From Chitinophagales bacterium (GTDB lineage Bacteria; Bacteroidota; Bacteroidia; Chitinophagales; Saprospiraceae): a stretch of 38,380 bases of DNA. The notes beneath the pieces were generated by a model. It searched no databases and was not told the origin of the DNA. It saw only the letters and a list, made by a program, of their open reading frames with translations. The translations under genes and the position numbers were made by a program. Shown here one piece after another: positions 8,080 to 16,512 of the stretch (the first letter of the stretch is position 1; each line of letters begins with the position of its first letter). The DNA lies in contig JAAFJN010000021.1 of the NCBI GenBank assembly GCA_013298845.1, forward strand, positions 1-38,380, given 5' to 3'.

Positions 8080-8439
8080 TTAGGATTTTTGCAGAAGCGC
8101 CTTTCCGTAAACGCCCGTTAAAACCCCCAATCCAGCCATTAAACCACCCAACATACCGGTTCCGGTGAGCAGGTGCCAACTTTGCAGGCCGCCGAACAGT
8201 TCACCCATTTTGGCGGCCAAAACGCTGTTGTTGGCGAAATTAAAAAACGCCGCCACGCCATACCATAAAAAAAAACCGGCGGCAAAACCGGTGGCAAAAG
8301 CCGCCCCGGCGCTTAATGGGAATAGAATACCGGCTATTCCCCCGCCAATGGCTGTCATCCACCAGGGTAATCCGAGGAAACTGAGGCTGCCAACGGCAAT
8401 GACTACGGCCGGCAATCCGGCTAAATTTTTTATGGACAT
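8080..8439 (-). CDS. small hypothetical membrane protein
   Basis: A 119-residue, very hydrophobic protein with about four predicted membrane segments: AVVIAVGSLSFLGLP, MTAIGGGIAGILFPL, FATGFAAGFFLWYGVAAFF and LLTGTGMLGGLMAGLGVLTGVY. It is rich in glycine and alanine and has no recognisable enzymatic motif. I chose the ATG at 8439. The frame stays open for 57 more codons upstream, but that stretch is composed of the REP-like repeats and is not plausible coding sequence. No homologue is recognised and no function is proposed. It shares the bidirectional terminator at 7994-8036. Confidence 0.65.
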   Translation of the reverse strand: MSIKNLAGLPAVVIAVGSLSFLGLPWWMTAIGGGIAGILFPLSAGAAFATGFAAGFFLWYGVAAFFNFANNSVLAAKMGELFGGLQSWHLLTGTGMLGGLMAGLGVLTGVYGKALLQKS

Positions 8440-8472
8440 GATTTTTATATGATTTTTTAGAAATCCCCGTAC

Positions 8473-8663
8473 GGGCAGCCCTCGTGGCTGCCCATCAATA
8501 ATTTTACAAAATCCCCATATAGGCAGCCCTCGTGGCTGCCCATTAATAATTTTGGATAACGGCACATCCGGGGCAACCACGAATTGCGGGTAACGGCACA
8601 TCCGGGGCAACCACGAATTGCGGGTAACGGCACATCCGGGGCAACCACGAGGGTTGCCCCTAC
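8473..8663. repeat. REP-like palindrome cluster with a 34-bp tandem repeat
   Basis: Two palindromes at 8473-8493 and 8521-8541 have the form GGGCAGCC-ctcgt-GGCTGCCC. They are followed by a 34-bp unit repeated at 8557-8590, 8591-8624 and 8625-8658; the units contain GGGGCAACCACGAATTGC. The last unit ends in the intact palindrome GGGCAACC-acgag-GGTTGCCC followed by CTAC (8660-8663, GTAG on the minus strand). The architecture, GTAG at the foot of a hairpin, is that of REP sequences mobilised by RAYT transposases (established for other bacteria); no RAYT gene is present here. The TAG inside this GTAG is the kbl stop codon. Confidence 0.85.
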
Positions 8664-9856
8664 GGGATGACGTTTAATGATTTACCTACTTTGGTGAACG
8701 CTGCGACGGCTTTTTCCAAATGTTCCTGTTCGTGGGCGGCGGACAATTGCACGCGAATTCGCGCTTTCCCCTGCGGTACTACGGGATAAAAGAATCCAAT
8801 GACGTAAATACCTTCCGATAGTAGTTCTTTGGCAAATTGCTGCGCGAGTGGCGCATCGTACAACATAATGGGCACAATTGGGTGATCGCCGGGGATAATA
8901 TCAAAACCGGCGTCGGTCATGGCCTTGCGGAACCATTGGGTATTGTGCTCCAATTTATCGCGCAGCACCGTACTTGAACTCAACAAATCCATCACTTTAA
9001 TGCTGGCGCCCACGATGGAAGGTGCCAACGTGTTGGAAAACAGGTATGGGCGTGAGCGTTGGCGCAACATTTCAACTATTTCCTTCCGCGCCGAGGTGAA
9101 ACCGCCCAATGCACCACCCAGGGCTTTACCCAGGGTGCCGGTAATAATATCTACCCGGCCCATGACATTGCGGTACTCGTGGGTGCCGCGGCCGGTTTTA
9201 CCCAAAAAGCCCGAAGCATGGCATTCGTCAATACCCACCATTGCTTCGTATTGGTCCGCCAGATCACAAATTTTATCCAACTGCGCAATGGTGCCATCCA
9301 TCGAAAATGCGCCGTCGGTGAAAATCAAAATGCGCCGCACACCAGCCGCGCGTGCTTCTTTTAGGCAATCTTCCAACGAATTCATGTCGTTGTGCTTGTA
9401 CCGGAACCGTTTGGCTTTGCACAGGCGAATACCGTCAATAATGGAGGCGTGGTTGAGTTCGTCGCTGATGATGGCGTCTTGTTCACCCAGCAGGGGTTCA
9501 AACAAACCACCATTGGCGTCAAAAGCCGCCGCGTACAGGATGGTATCTTCGGTGCCGAGAAATTCGGCTATTTTGCGTTCCAGGGTTTTGTGCAAATCCT
9601 GCGTGCCGCAAATAAACCGCACCGATGACATGCCGTAGCCGTGTGAACGGATAGCGTCAATGGCGGCTTCGATCACATCGGGGTGGCTGGATAAACCGAG
9701 GTAGTTGTTGGCGCAAAAATTAAGGACCTGCTTTTGTACAGTGGTATCAATAATCGGGCCTTGCTGCGTGGTGATGATGCGCTCTTCTTTATACAATCCG
9801 GCGGTGCGGATGTCATCCAGTTCTTTCTGGAGTTCTTTTTGTACGTTTTGAAACAT
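8660..9856 (-). CDS. kbl: glycine C-acetyltransferase (2-amino-3-ketobutyrate CoA ligase)
   Basis: This 398-residue PLP enzyme of the alpha-oxoamine synthase family interconverts 2-amino-3-ketobutyrate plus CoA with glycine plus acetyl-CoA in threonine degradation. Seen motifs are FCANNYLGLS (48-57), NHAS (135-138), GIDECHASG (208-216) with PLP-contacting D210, and the Schiff-base lysine K244 in TLGKALGG. Length and C-terminus (GKSLNVIP) match Kbl rather than BioF or HemA. The ATG at 9856 is preferred over one 39 bp upstream because the latter overlaps a -7-like box (9886-9893). The stop codon TAG lies inside the GTAG foot of a REP-like repeat. Threonine dehydrogenase is not adjacent. Confidence 0.95.
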   Translation of the reverse strand: MFQNVQKELQKELDDIRTAGLYKEERIITTQQGPIIDTTVQKQVLNFCANNYLGLSSHPDVIEAAIDAIRSHGYGMSSVRFICGTQDLHKTLERKIAEFLGTEDTILYAAAFDANGGLFEPLLGEQDAIISDELNHASIIDGIRLCKAKRFRYKHNDMNSLEDCLKEARAAGVRRILIFTDGAFSMDGTIAQLDKICDLADQYEAMVGIDECHASGFLGKTGRGTHEYRNVMGRVDIITGTLGKALGGALGGFTSARKEIVEMLRQRSRPYLFSNTLAPSIVGASIKVMDLLSSSTVLRDKLEHNTQWFRKAMTDAGFDIIPGDHPIVPIMLYDAPLAQQFAKELLSEGIYVIGFFYPVVPQGKARIRVQLSAAHEQEHLEKAVAAFTKVGKSLNVIP

Positions 9857-9885
9857 AAATAATTTGTGATTGAAATGGTCGGGCA

Positions 9886-9893
9886 CAAATGTC
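9886..9893 (-). promoter_or_regulatory. candidate -7 box for kbl
   Basis: On the minus strand this reads GACATTTG, one mismatch from TAnnTTTG, 29 bp before the kbl ATG. It overlaps the more upstream ATG at 9895, arguing against that start. No clear -33 element. Confidence 0.4.
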
Positions 9894-9945
9894 ATTAAGT
9901 TTTTAAAAATAATGGTAAAAAAATGAGTAAAAAGCGGAAAAGGGG

Positions 9946-9953
9946 TAATTTTG
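9946..9953 (+). promoter_or_regulatory. -7 box TAATTTTG for gapA
   Basis: TAATTTTG is a full match to TAnnTTTG, 41 bp before the gapA ATG at 9995. It lies downstream of an in-frame ATG at 9923, so it supports the shorter GapA. The -33 region is not clear. Confidence 0.65.
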
Positions 9954-9994
9954 CGGCTCTATTTGAATTTTCTATTTTTAAAACATACAAACAC

Positions 9995-10987
9995 ATGGCA
10001 AAAAAACGTATAGCCATTAACGGATTTGGCCGCATCGGCCGTCTGACATTCCGCAACCTCGTTAAAAACAGCGATGTTGAAGTGGTAGCGATCAACGACC
10101 TTACAGACAATTTAACACTTGCGCATCTGCTCAAATACGACACGATGCACGGCAAATTTGAAGGTACTGTAAGCGCTGATGCTGATTCCATTACGGTAAA
10201 TGGCCACAAAATTGCTGGTCTTGCTGTTAGAAATCCTGCTGAACTTCCCTGGGCTGCTATGGGTGTTGATGTGGTGTTGGAGTGCACCGGTATTTTTCTG
10301 GACAAAGAAAAAGCGGGCCTTCACCTTCAGGCGGGCGCTAAACGCGTTATCCTTTCTGCGCCACCTAAAGCCGATGATGTTCCCACTTTTGTAATTGGTG
10401 CCAACCACCAGGACATTAAGGACACCGACCTTATCATTTCCAACGCATCTTGCACCACCAACTGCCTTGTTCCAATGATCATGACGTTGGACCGCGCATT
10501 TGGCGTGGAGCAGTTCTTTATGAACACCATTCACGCGTACACTGCCGACCAAAATTTGCAGGATGGTCCTCACAAAGACCTCCGTCGTGCACGTGCTGCG
10601 GCTCAAAATATTGTTCCCACCAGCACCGGTGCCGCAAAAGCAGTAGTTTTGGTAGCCCCGCACTTGAAAGGTAAAATTGCGGCGCACTCCATGCGCGTGC
10701 CCGTGGCTACCGGTTCCGTAACCGACGTTGTTGCTACCATCAAAAACGCCGCCACCGTGGAAGAAGTAAACGCTGCATTTAAAGCCGCTGCCGACAGCCA
10801 CTTGCAAGGTATTTTGGAGTACAACACCGACGAAATCGTTTCTGGCGACATCGTGCGCAATACCCACTCTTGTATTTACGATGCTCCGTTGACGCAAGTG
10901 AATGGCAACACCGTTCGTATCGTGGGTTGGTACGACAACGAGGCTGGCTACTCTGCTCGTTTGGCGCAGTTGGCTTCTATGATTTAA
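9995..10987 (+). CDS. gapA: type I glyceraldehyde-3-phosphate dehydrogenase
   Basis: A 330-residue glycolytic enzyme that converts glyceraldehyde-3-phosphate, NAD+ and phosphate to 1,3-bisphosphoglycerate. The NAD-binding motif INGFGRIGRL (8-17), D35 at the end of the second strand (typical of NAD preference), catalytic C153 in SNASCTTNC and H180 in HAYTADQ are all visible. The phosphate-binding segment PTSTGAAKAV and the C-terminal WYDNEAGYS are intact. The start at 9995 (MAKKRIAING) fits the family and the promoter; a longer frame begins 72 bp earlier. It precedes pgk by 93 bp with a hairpin in between, consistent with a gapA-pgk unit that may be partly attenuated. Confidence 0.97.
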   Translation: MAKKRIAINGFGRIGRLTFRNLVKNSDVEVVAINDLTDNLTLAHLLKYDTMHGKFEGTVSADADSITVNGHKIAGLAVRNPAELPWAAMGVDVVLECTGIFLDKEKAGLHLQAGAKRVILSAPPKADDVPTFVIGANHQDIKDTDLIISNASCTTNCLVPMIMTLDRAFGVEQFFMNTIHAYTADQNLQDGPHKDLRRARAAAQNIVPTSTGAAKAVVLVAPHLKGKIAAHSMRVPVATGSVTDVVATIKNAATVEEVNAAFKAAADSHLQGILEYNTDEIVSGDIVRNTHSCIYDAPLTQVNGNTVRIVGWYDNEAGYSARLAQLASMI

Positions 10988-11025
10988 TTGACAACAAGTA
11001 ACGCTACTCGTTCAATAATTTTTTG

Positions 11026-11060
11026 AGGCGCGGGTCTAATGTTGAGTTAGGCTCGCGTCT
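11026..11060 (+). terminator. hairpin between gapA and pgk (attenuator or weak terminator)
   Basis: A 14-bp stem (11026-11039 with 11047-11060, three G-T wobbles) closes a 7-nt loop. It is followed only by TTCCATTT, without a long U-tract, and the hairpin ends 20 bp before the pgk ATG. It could reduce read-through or form part of the pgk leader. Confidence 0.45.
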
Positions 11061-11080
11061 TTCCATTTAAAGTATCTACT

Positions 11081-12283
11081 ATGAATATTAACTTTAAAGA
11101 TCAAAAAGCATTGGTTCGCGTTGATTTTAACGTACCATTGGATAAACAGTACAATATCACGGATGATACCCGTATTCGCGAAGCATTGCCCACTATTCAG
11201 CACATTCTCGCGCAAGGTGGTTCCGCCATTTTGATGTCGCACCTTGGTCGTCCGCTCGAAAAACTCAACGCCGACGGCACGATCAATAAGGAGAAATTTA
11301 CGTTGAATCACCTGGTAAAACACCTGAAAAAGAAACTAAAAACCAAGGTGCATTTTGCGGATGATTGCATTGGTAAAAGCGCGGTGAAAAAAGCCGCCGC
11401 CCTCAAACCAGGCGAAGTATTGCTCTTGGAAAATACCCGTTTTTACGTGGAAGAAGAAAAAGGCGACGAGGCATTTGCCAAAAAATTGGCGGCCTTGGGA
11501 ACCGTTTATGTGAACGACGCGTTTGGTACTGCGCACCGTGCACACGCCAGTACAACCGTTGTGGCGCACTTTTTTGACAAAGACCACAAGTGTTTTGGTA
11601 TGCTTATGGATCGCGAAATCGCCAACGCAACCCGCGCCATGAAAAATCCGGCAAAACCTGTTACCTGCGTTACGGGTGGTTCGAAAGTGAGCGACAAAAT
11701 CATGTTGTTGGAAAAATTCCTCGATTACGCGGATAATATCCTTATCGGTGGTGCTATGGCATACACGTTCTTTTTGGCGAAAAAAGGTGCGGTGGGTAAT
11801 TCATTGGTGGAACCTGAAAAAATCAAAACTGCTTTGGAATTTTTGAAAAAAGCCAAAGCGGCCGGGGTTAAAGTGGTGCTGCCCAAAGACAGCGTTTGTG
11901 GTGATAAGTTCGCCGCCGATGCACAGGTGCAAATCACCAACAGCAACCAAATCCCAAACAACTGGATGGGATTGGACATTGGTCCGGCGGCAGCGCGTCA
12001 ATTTGCGGGCATTATTCGCAAAAGCCAAACCATTATCTGGAATGGCCCCATGGGCGTGTTCGAAATGCCTGCTTTTGCCGAGGGTACTAAAATTGTTGCC
12101 AAGGCTTGTGCAGCAGCCACTAAAAAAGGCGCTTTCACCATGGTGGGTGGCGGAGACTCCGTTGCCGCAGTAAACCAGTTGAAATTGGCCAAAAAAGTGA
12201 GTTTTGTATCCACTGGCGGTGGTGCAATGCTGGAGTTTTTAGAGGGTAAAGAATTGCCGGGTATTAAGGCTATTGCCGAATAA
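11081..12283 (+). CDS. pgk: phosphoglycerate kinase
   Basis: This 400-residue enzyme transfers phosphate from 1,3-bisphosphoglycerate to ADP. Visible conserved parts are VDFNVPLD (14-21), R31 in DTRIREALPTI, SHLGRP (53-58), LLLENTRFY (114-122), VNDAFGTAHRAHAS (144-157), GGSKVSDK (199-206), NGPMGVFE (321-328) and the nucleotide-binding GGGDS (356-360). Length is normal for bacteria. It follows gapA on the same strand, the common pairing of the two consecutive glycolytic steps. REP-like palindromes follow 29 bp after its stop and may act as the transcript's 3' hairpin. Confidence 0.97.
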   Translation: MNINFKDQKALVRVDFNVPLDKQYNITDDTRIREALPTIQHILAQGGSAILMSHLGRPLEKLNADGTINKEKFTLNHLVKHLKKKLKTKVHFADDCIGKSAVKKAAALKPGEVLLLENTRFYVEEEKGDEAFAKKLAALGTVYVNDAFGTAHRAHASTTVVAHFFDKDHKCFGMLMDREIANATRAMKNPAKPVTCVTGGSKVSDKIMLLEKFLDYADNILIGGAMAYTFFLAKKGAVGNSLVEPEKIKTALEFLKKAKAAGVKVVLPKDSVCGDKFAADAQVQITNSNQIPNNWMGLDIGPAAARQFAGIIRKSQTIIWNGPMGVFEMPAFAEGTKIVAKACAAATKKGAFTMVGGGDSVAAVNQLKLAKKVSFVSTGGGAMLEFLEGKELPGIKAIAE

Positions 12284-12311
12284 GGGCAATTGTGAACGAA
12301 TAACTCACGTT

Positions 12312-12411
12312 GGGGCAACCACGATGATTGTGGGCAACCACGAGGGTTGCCCCTACAATTATTTTATTATGGTGGGCAACCACGAGGGTTGCCCACAATT
12401 ATTATTTTATT
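12312..12411. repeat. REP-like palindromes in a roughly 40-bp tandem duplication before the DUF2167 gene
   Basis: A degenerate unit (12312-12330) is followed by two intact palindromes, GGGCAACC-acgag-GGTTGCCC, at 12332-12352 and 12374-12394. The first is followed by CTAC (GTAG on the minus strand). Both are followed by nearly the same A+T-rich tail (ACAATTAT...TTATTATG), so the block is a tandem duplication. The tail of the second copy runs into the ATG of the downstream gene at 12412; the matching ATG of the first copy is at 12369. Confidence 0.8.
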
Positions 12412-13332
12412 ATGAAAAAACTTTCCTTTTTGCTGCTTGCAGCCGTTGTTTTTTTACAATCTTTTCAAACTGTTCAGGCACAGGAACAAGAAATGACCGA
12501 GGCGCAAATGATCGCCCGCATGACTTTTGTGCTCGACTCCATCGAAAAAGCCTTTCAATGGCAAACCGGTAAAGTTGATCTTCCCGGCGGCATGGCTTCG
12601 ATTAATGTCCCTGCTAACCTGCGTTATCTCAACCCGGAACAAAGTTTATTTGTGCTAAATGACATATGGGGTAACCCTCCGGGTGTGACTACTGCGGGCA
12701 TGTTATTCCCCGTCAACATCAGCCCTTTGTCGGATAGTACCTGGGCTTTTAACCTCAATTTTGAGGAAATGGGCTACGTAAAAGACGGTGATGCCGACGA
12801 CGTTGACTACACGGAATTGTTGGATAACATGAAAAAAGAGGCGGTTGAAGCCAGTAAATTGCGTACCCAACAAGGCTACGAAGCCATTGATATCGTTGGC
12901 TGGGCCTCACCTCCGTATTACGATAAAGATAAAAAAGTGCTGCACTGGGCCAAAGAAATTAAATTCGGCACCGGTGAAGCCGGTAATACCCTGAATTACG
13001 ATATGCGCTTTTTGGGCCGCAAAGGGGTACTTTCGCTCAATGCCATTAGTGGTATTAACCAATTGGACTTGATTAAAGGGAATATTTCCGCCATAACAAA
13101 TGCGGTTTCTTTTAACGAGGGCCATCGCTACGAAGACTTCGACTCTAACGTTGATGAAGTCGCAGCCTGGACTTTGGGTGGTTTGGTTGCGGGTAAAGTT
13201 CTGGCGAAAGCGGGATTTTTCGCGGTTATTCTCAAATTTATTAAACCTATCCTTATTGGTGGTGCGGCTTTGGCGACCGCTACTTGGCGCTGGTTTACCA
13301 GTCGTCGGCAGAAGGACGAAGGCGCTGAATAA
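12412..13332 (+). CDS. DUF2167 membrane protein
   Basis: A 306-residue protein with a signal peptide (residues 1 to about 23, ending VQA-QE). A DUF2167 body follows, showing VDLPGGMASINVPANLRYL near residue 50, VLNDIWGNPP, the segment GWASPPYYDKDKKVLHWAKEI, and NYDMRFLGRKGVLSLNAIS. One or two hydrophobic segments lie near the C-terminus (about 250-285), followed by the basic tail SRRQKDEGAE. The family is widespread, membrane-anchored and of unknown function, so none is proposed. The open frame extends 28 codons upstream, but that part is REP-like repeat, so I use the ATG that opens the signal peptide. A strong terminator follows at 13362. Confidence 0.88.
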   Translation: MKKLSFLLLAAVVFLQSFQTVQAQEQEMTEAQMIARMTFVLDSIEKAFQWQTGKVDLPGGMASINVPANLRYLNPEQSLFVLNDIWGNPPGVTTAGMLFPVNISPLSDSTWAFNLNFEEMGYVKDGDADDVDYTELLDNMKKEAVEASKLRTQQGYEAIDIVGWASPPYYDKDKKVLHWAKEIKFGTGEAGNTLNYDMRFLGRKGVLSLNAISGINQLDLIKGNISAITNAVSFNEGHRYEDFDSNVDEVAAWTLGGLVAGKVLAKAGFFAVILKFIKPILIGGAALATATWRWFTSRRQKDEGAE

Positions 13333-13361
13333 TTGCCTGCGCTTTGCGTTGGGTGTACAAT

Positions 13362-13413
13362 AAAAGCCCGTTGTGATTTACTTTTTGGGGTAAATCGCAA
13401 CGGGCTTTTAATT
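13362..13413. terminator. intrinsic terminator after the DUF2167 gene
   Basis: AAAAGCCCGTTG.GATTTA (13362-13380) pairs with TAAATC.CAACGGGCTTTT (13391-13409) with one mismatch and a 10-nt loop, followed by AATTTTT. The flanking A and T runs make it usable in both directions. Confidence 0.85.
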
Positions 13414-13443
13414 TTTATGCGACGTGGATTTTTATTCGAAATC

Positions 13444-13602
13444 GTGGGCACCCACGAGGGGTGCCCCTACGGATGCCCGACGTGGATGCCCGACGTGGAT
13501 GCCCGACGTGGATGCCCGACGTGGTTTTTTATCCGAAATCGTGGGCACCCGTACGTTGTTTTTTTATCCGAAATCGTGGGCACCCACGAGGGGTGCCCCT
13601 AC
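13444..13602. repeat. REP-like palindrome cluster downstream of the S9 peptidase
   Basis: Two intact palindromes of the variant GGGCACCC-acgag-GGGTGCCC are each followed by CTAC: 13447-13470 and 13579-13602. A partial copy begins at 13543. The text ATCCGAAATCGTGGGCACCC precedes the partial copy and the second copy, with one mismatch before the first. The last CTAC (13599-13602) supplies the TAG stop of the S9 peptidase on the minus strand. Confidence 0.82.
13471..13522. repeat. 13-bp tandem repeat, four perfect copies
   Basis: The unit GGATGCCCGACGT occurs four times without interruption at 13471, 13484, 13497 and 13510, directly after a REP-like CTAC. Since 13 is not a multiple of three, all frames are read successively and no conserved peptide results. 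It is unlikely to be coding. Confidence 0.9.
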
Positions 13603-16508
13603 TCGGGGGCGTCTTTTTCGAGGGGCGGAATGCCGCGTTGCATCCAACGGGGTTCGGGGGCATCCATCAAATAATAATCAAAAAATTGCTCCATCCGGCG
13701 CTGAAAATCAATACGATTGGGCAATTTTACGGGCCAATGCGGTTCGTCGTTGTAATTGAGCAGCCAGGCCGGTTTGCCTAAACGTCGCAGACAGGTGAAA
13801 AACTCCAGTCCTTGTTCCCACGGTACTGCACCGTCTTTGTCGTTGTGCATCAACAATAACGGCGTTTGCACTTTGTCCAACGAAAACAGTGGGGAATTTT
13901 CCAAATAATGCATGGGTTTTTCCCACAGCGTTCCCCCAATTCGGCTCTGCTGTTTTTCGTATTGGAAATGGCGGCTCACCCCCGATTCCCAACGAATTCC
14001 TCCGTACGCCGAGGTCATGTTCACCACCGCAGCCCCGGCTTCGGCGCAGCGGAACAGGTTGGTTTTGGTCACGATGTAGGCCGCCTGGTAACCGCCCCAC
14101 GAGTGTCCCTGCAAGGCTACCCGGTCGGGATTGATACCACCCATCGCAACAACCGCATTTACGCCGCTGACAATGGCGTTATAGGCCGATTCGCCGGGGT
14201 ACCCAATCTGGTACGGGATATCGGGTAAAAAGACCACGTAACCACGACTGGCGTATTGAACGTAGTTAATTTGCGACCGTCCGTAAGCGGGTGGGCGGTG
14301 CTGGTACAAGCCATCCGATAGTTTTTCGTAAAAATTAACAATCATCGGGTAGCGCTTTTTGGGATCGAAATTAGCGGGTTTAATGAGCATACCGGCCAGC
14401 GTATCACCCGTTAAGGAGCGCCAATGCACCAATTCGATACTGGGCCACGCGTATTCCTTTTGTTGAGGATTAACGTCGCTGATTTGTACGTTTTTAGACG
14501 ATTCACCGTCTTTTTCGGGCAAAACGGCGTAACGCAAATTGGGAAATTCTTCAAAATTTTGCCGCGTATAAACTACTACGTTGGCCTTTTTGGCTTTTTG
14601 AACGTTACGGCCAAAACTGTAAGGACCCGTCATCCAAGGCGTTGTTTTTCCGGTGGGCAGGTGTAACCAATGGTACGAGTCCTGCTTGGTCTGGTGGTTA
14701 AAGCCGTGCACCAATACCGTTCCGTTTGGGTCAATGGTTTGCTCTTCGGGATTGAGGCGCATGTACCGGTACGTTGTTTGCACCGCCGCGCCATTGGTGA
14801 TGCGCCGCATGGACAATGGTTTGTCGAGGTCGCTCCACCAAATATCGTATTTGTCGTACAGCAAAACGGCTTTTTCACCGGTCAAAAATCCCGCAAAACC
14901 GAAGTTGCCCGGTGCATCAGGGGTGTCATCTTCTTCGTCGTAGAATTTATTTTTTTGATTGTTGCTCAATTTAACCGGTTCGGCTTTTTGCAACGAATGC
15001 GCCCACCAGGCGGTGTCTTTTTCCGACCAGTACAAAACATAATTGGCCCCCGGCGAAATGCTTTGATTGCCAAATAGTTGTTTTAATAATGGCTTTTTTG
15101 CCCCCGTCGTCAGGTCAAGTGCGTACAAGTCACGGGCGGCTTCTCCCAACCATTGCGATGCCTGCATATACGGTTCGTCGTTGGTAGCCAAGGCCATATT
15201 GGCGTTGCGGTCGCGGTGGTACAACACCCGCAATTCGGGCATATTCACGTCGGCCAGCGGCACCATTTTGTTTTTCTGATCGAGGTGGCACACCACCGGC
15301 CAGGCTTTTTTGGCATCTTCTTTCATGCGCTCTTTTAATACGGTATGGAGATACGGCGTTTCGGTAGCCCACACTTCTACTTTGGCAATTTCTTCGGGCA
15401 GTAGGGTGGTATCGGGCTGCACCGGCGGCGGCATAATGCCAAAGTAGAGTTTAGAGCCATCTTTGCTAAACGTCGGTTTCCCATGTTCGCTGATGAGCCA
15501 GTTTCCTTTTACCGTTGCCGTGGCGGGTTGAGTTGGCAACCAAGGCGCGTTGTTTTGGGCGATAATTTGCGCACTGTCTTTGGCGGAAAGTTGCCCCAAG
15601 GCCAGTTGCCACGGGCGGACAACGGCTTTTGTGGTATCGTTATCCAACAAAAAAGCGGCTTTGTCGCCGTTTTCGTGGAGTTGCAGTTGTTTGAATTTGG
15701 CTTTGCCGCGCCATAGGGCCTTGTTGCTTTTTTGGGTCAATTGTCGCCCAAAAACGCCTGAAACAACCTCTTTTTTGTGCTGCCACTGCCAGGCGTCACC
15801 TATTCCGGTGCTGGCGTACAGCACGGAGGGTGCCCGTTCAGCGATGGCGTATTCTTTGACAAACGGAATGGTATCGGTTGTTTTGGTGGAAAGTTGGCGA
15901 ATGAGCAATTGCGACCCATTATCGGCGCTTTCTTTTTTGGTTTTGGCGCGTTTTTCGGCCAGTTTTTCGTTGGCCTTGACAATGGAATCGGGTAGGGGAG
16001 CCGCCGTGGTGTCTTTGGGTGCGGCTTTTTCTTTGGTTTTGGCGGCTGGTTCGAGTTGAATCACCAACCAGTCGGACCAAAATTCGGGCAGAGAATAGGT
16101 CTTTACACGGGCAATTTTTTCCAATGCTCCGGTGCTGATTTGATAGATGCCGAGGGTGTCTTTGGGCAAATCATCGGCTTTGGTTTTTTTTCGTTTTAGC
16201 GCCCGAACGGAGTCCAATGGCGGTTTGATGGTAAAGGTTAACCAGCGGCTATCTTCCGAAATTTGTGGGTTTTCGGCTCTTTGAAAAGTAACTGTGGTGT
16301 TGTTACCAGCATTCCAAAGGTGTACCGTTGCGTCACCTTCCGAAACGGAGCGGATTTGGTAAGCAACCCATTGTCCATCGGGGCTAATGGTTTGTTTTTC
16401 AATACTTTTCCAACGCGGAACGTCGGTTTGCTGAATTGCTTTTTGCTGGGCCAGCAGGCTAATGGTTAGGGGAAAAAGGGCAAAGTATAACGCGAGTAGT
16501 TTTTTCAT
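13599..16508 (-). CDS. S9-family (prolyl oligopeptidase-like) serine peptidase, exported
   Basis: A 969-residue protein with a signal peptide (MKKLLALYFALFPLTISLLAQ). It has a long beta-propeller-like N-terminal region with repeated ISPDG/WLTF/LYF blades (about 25-680). The C-terminal alpha/beta-hydrolase domain carries S803 in GHSWGGYQA, D892 in NDKDGAVPW and H924 in DEPHWPVK as the catalytic triad. It should cleave short peptides in the periplasm or at the cell surface; specificity is unknown. The ATG at 16508 is chosen because it opens the signal peptide; the frame extends 52 codons further into repeat DNA. A -7 box ends 4 bp before this ATG. The stop TAG lies in a REP-like GTAG. Confidence 0.92.
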   Translation of the reverse strand: MKKLLALYFALFPLTISLLAQQKAIQQTDVPRWKSIEKQTISPDGQWVAYQIRSVSEGDATVHLWNAGNNTTVTFQRAENPQISEDSRWLTFTIKPPLDSVRALKRKKTKADDLPKDTLGIYQISTGALEKIARVKTYSLPEFWSDWLVIQLEPAAKTKEKAAPKDTTAAPLPDSIVKANEKLAEKRAKTKKESADNGSQLLIRQLSTKTTDTIPFVKEYAIAERAPSVLYASTGIGDAWQWQHKKEVVSGVFGRQLTQKSNKALWRGKAKFKQLQLHENGDKAAFLLDNDTTKAVVRPWQLALGQLSAKDSAQIIAQNNAPWLPTQPATATVKGNWLISEHGKPTFSKDGSKLYFGIMPPPVQPDTTLLPEEIAKVEVWATETPYLHTVLKERMKEDAKKAWPVVCHLDQKNKMVPLADVNMPELRVLYHRDRNANMALATNDEPYMQASQWLGEAARDLYALDLTTGAKKPLLKQLFGNQSISPGANYVLYWSEKDTAWWAHSLQKAEPVKLSNNQKNKFYDEEDDTPDAPGNFGFAGFLTGEKAVLLYDKYDIWWSDLDKPLSMRRITNGAAVQTTYRYMRLNPEEQTIDPNGTVLVHGFNHQTKQDSYHWLHLPTGKTTPWMTGPYSFGRNVQKAKKANVVVYTRQNFEEFPNLRYAVLPEKDGESSKNVQISDVNPQQKEYAWPSIELVHWRSLTGDTLAGMLIKPANFDPKKRYPMIVNFYEKLSDGLYQHRPPAYGRSQINYVQYASRGYVVFLPDIPYQIGYPGESAYNAIVSGVNAVVAMGGINPDRVALQGHSWGGYQAAYIVTKTNLFRCAEAGAAVVNMTSAYGGIRWESGVSRHFQYEKQQSRIGGTLWEKPMHYLENSPLFSLDKVQTPLLLMHNDKDGAVPWEQGLEFFTCLRRLGKPAWLLNYNDEPHWPVKLPNRIDFQRRMEQFFDYYLMDAPEPRWMQRGIPPLEKDAPE

Positions 16509-16512
16509 CCGG

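Noticed and set aside
8440-8610. A 57-codon N-terminal extension of the small membrane protein
   Set aside because: It consists of REP-like repeat translation (QPRGLP-type phrases), and a normal ATG opens the hydrophobic protein at 8439.
8473-8663. CRISPR array
   Set aside because: Repeats are adjacent or tandem with no unique spacers of constant length, and no cas genes are present.
12273-12572. A 99-codon frame over the end of pgk and the start of the DUF2167 gene
   Set aside because: It crosses REP-like repeats and overlaps two well-supported genes in other frames.
13333-13781. Overlapping open frames rich in repeated DARRGCPTW-type phrases
   Set aside because: They arise from the 13-bp and REP-like repeats and from the end of the S9 peptidase read backwards.
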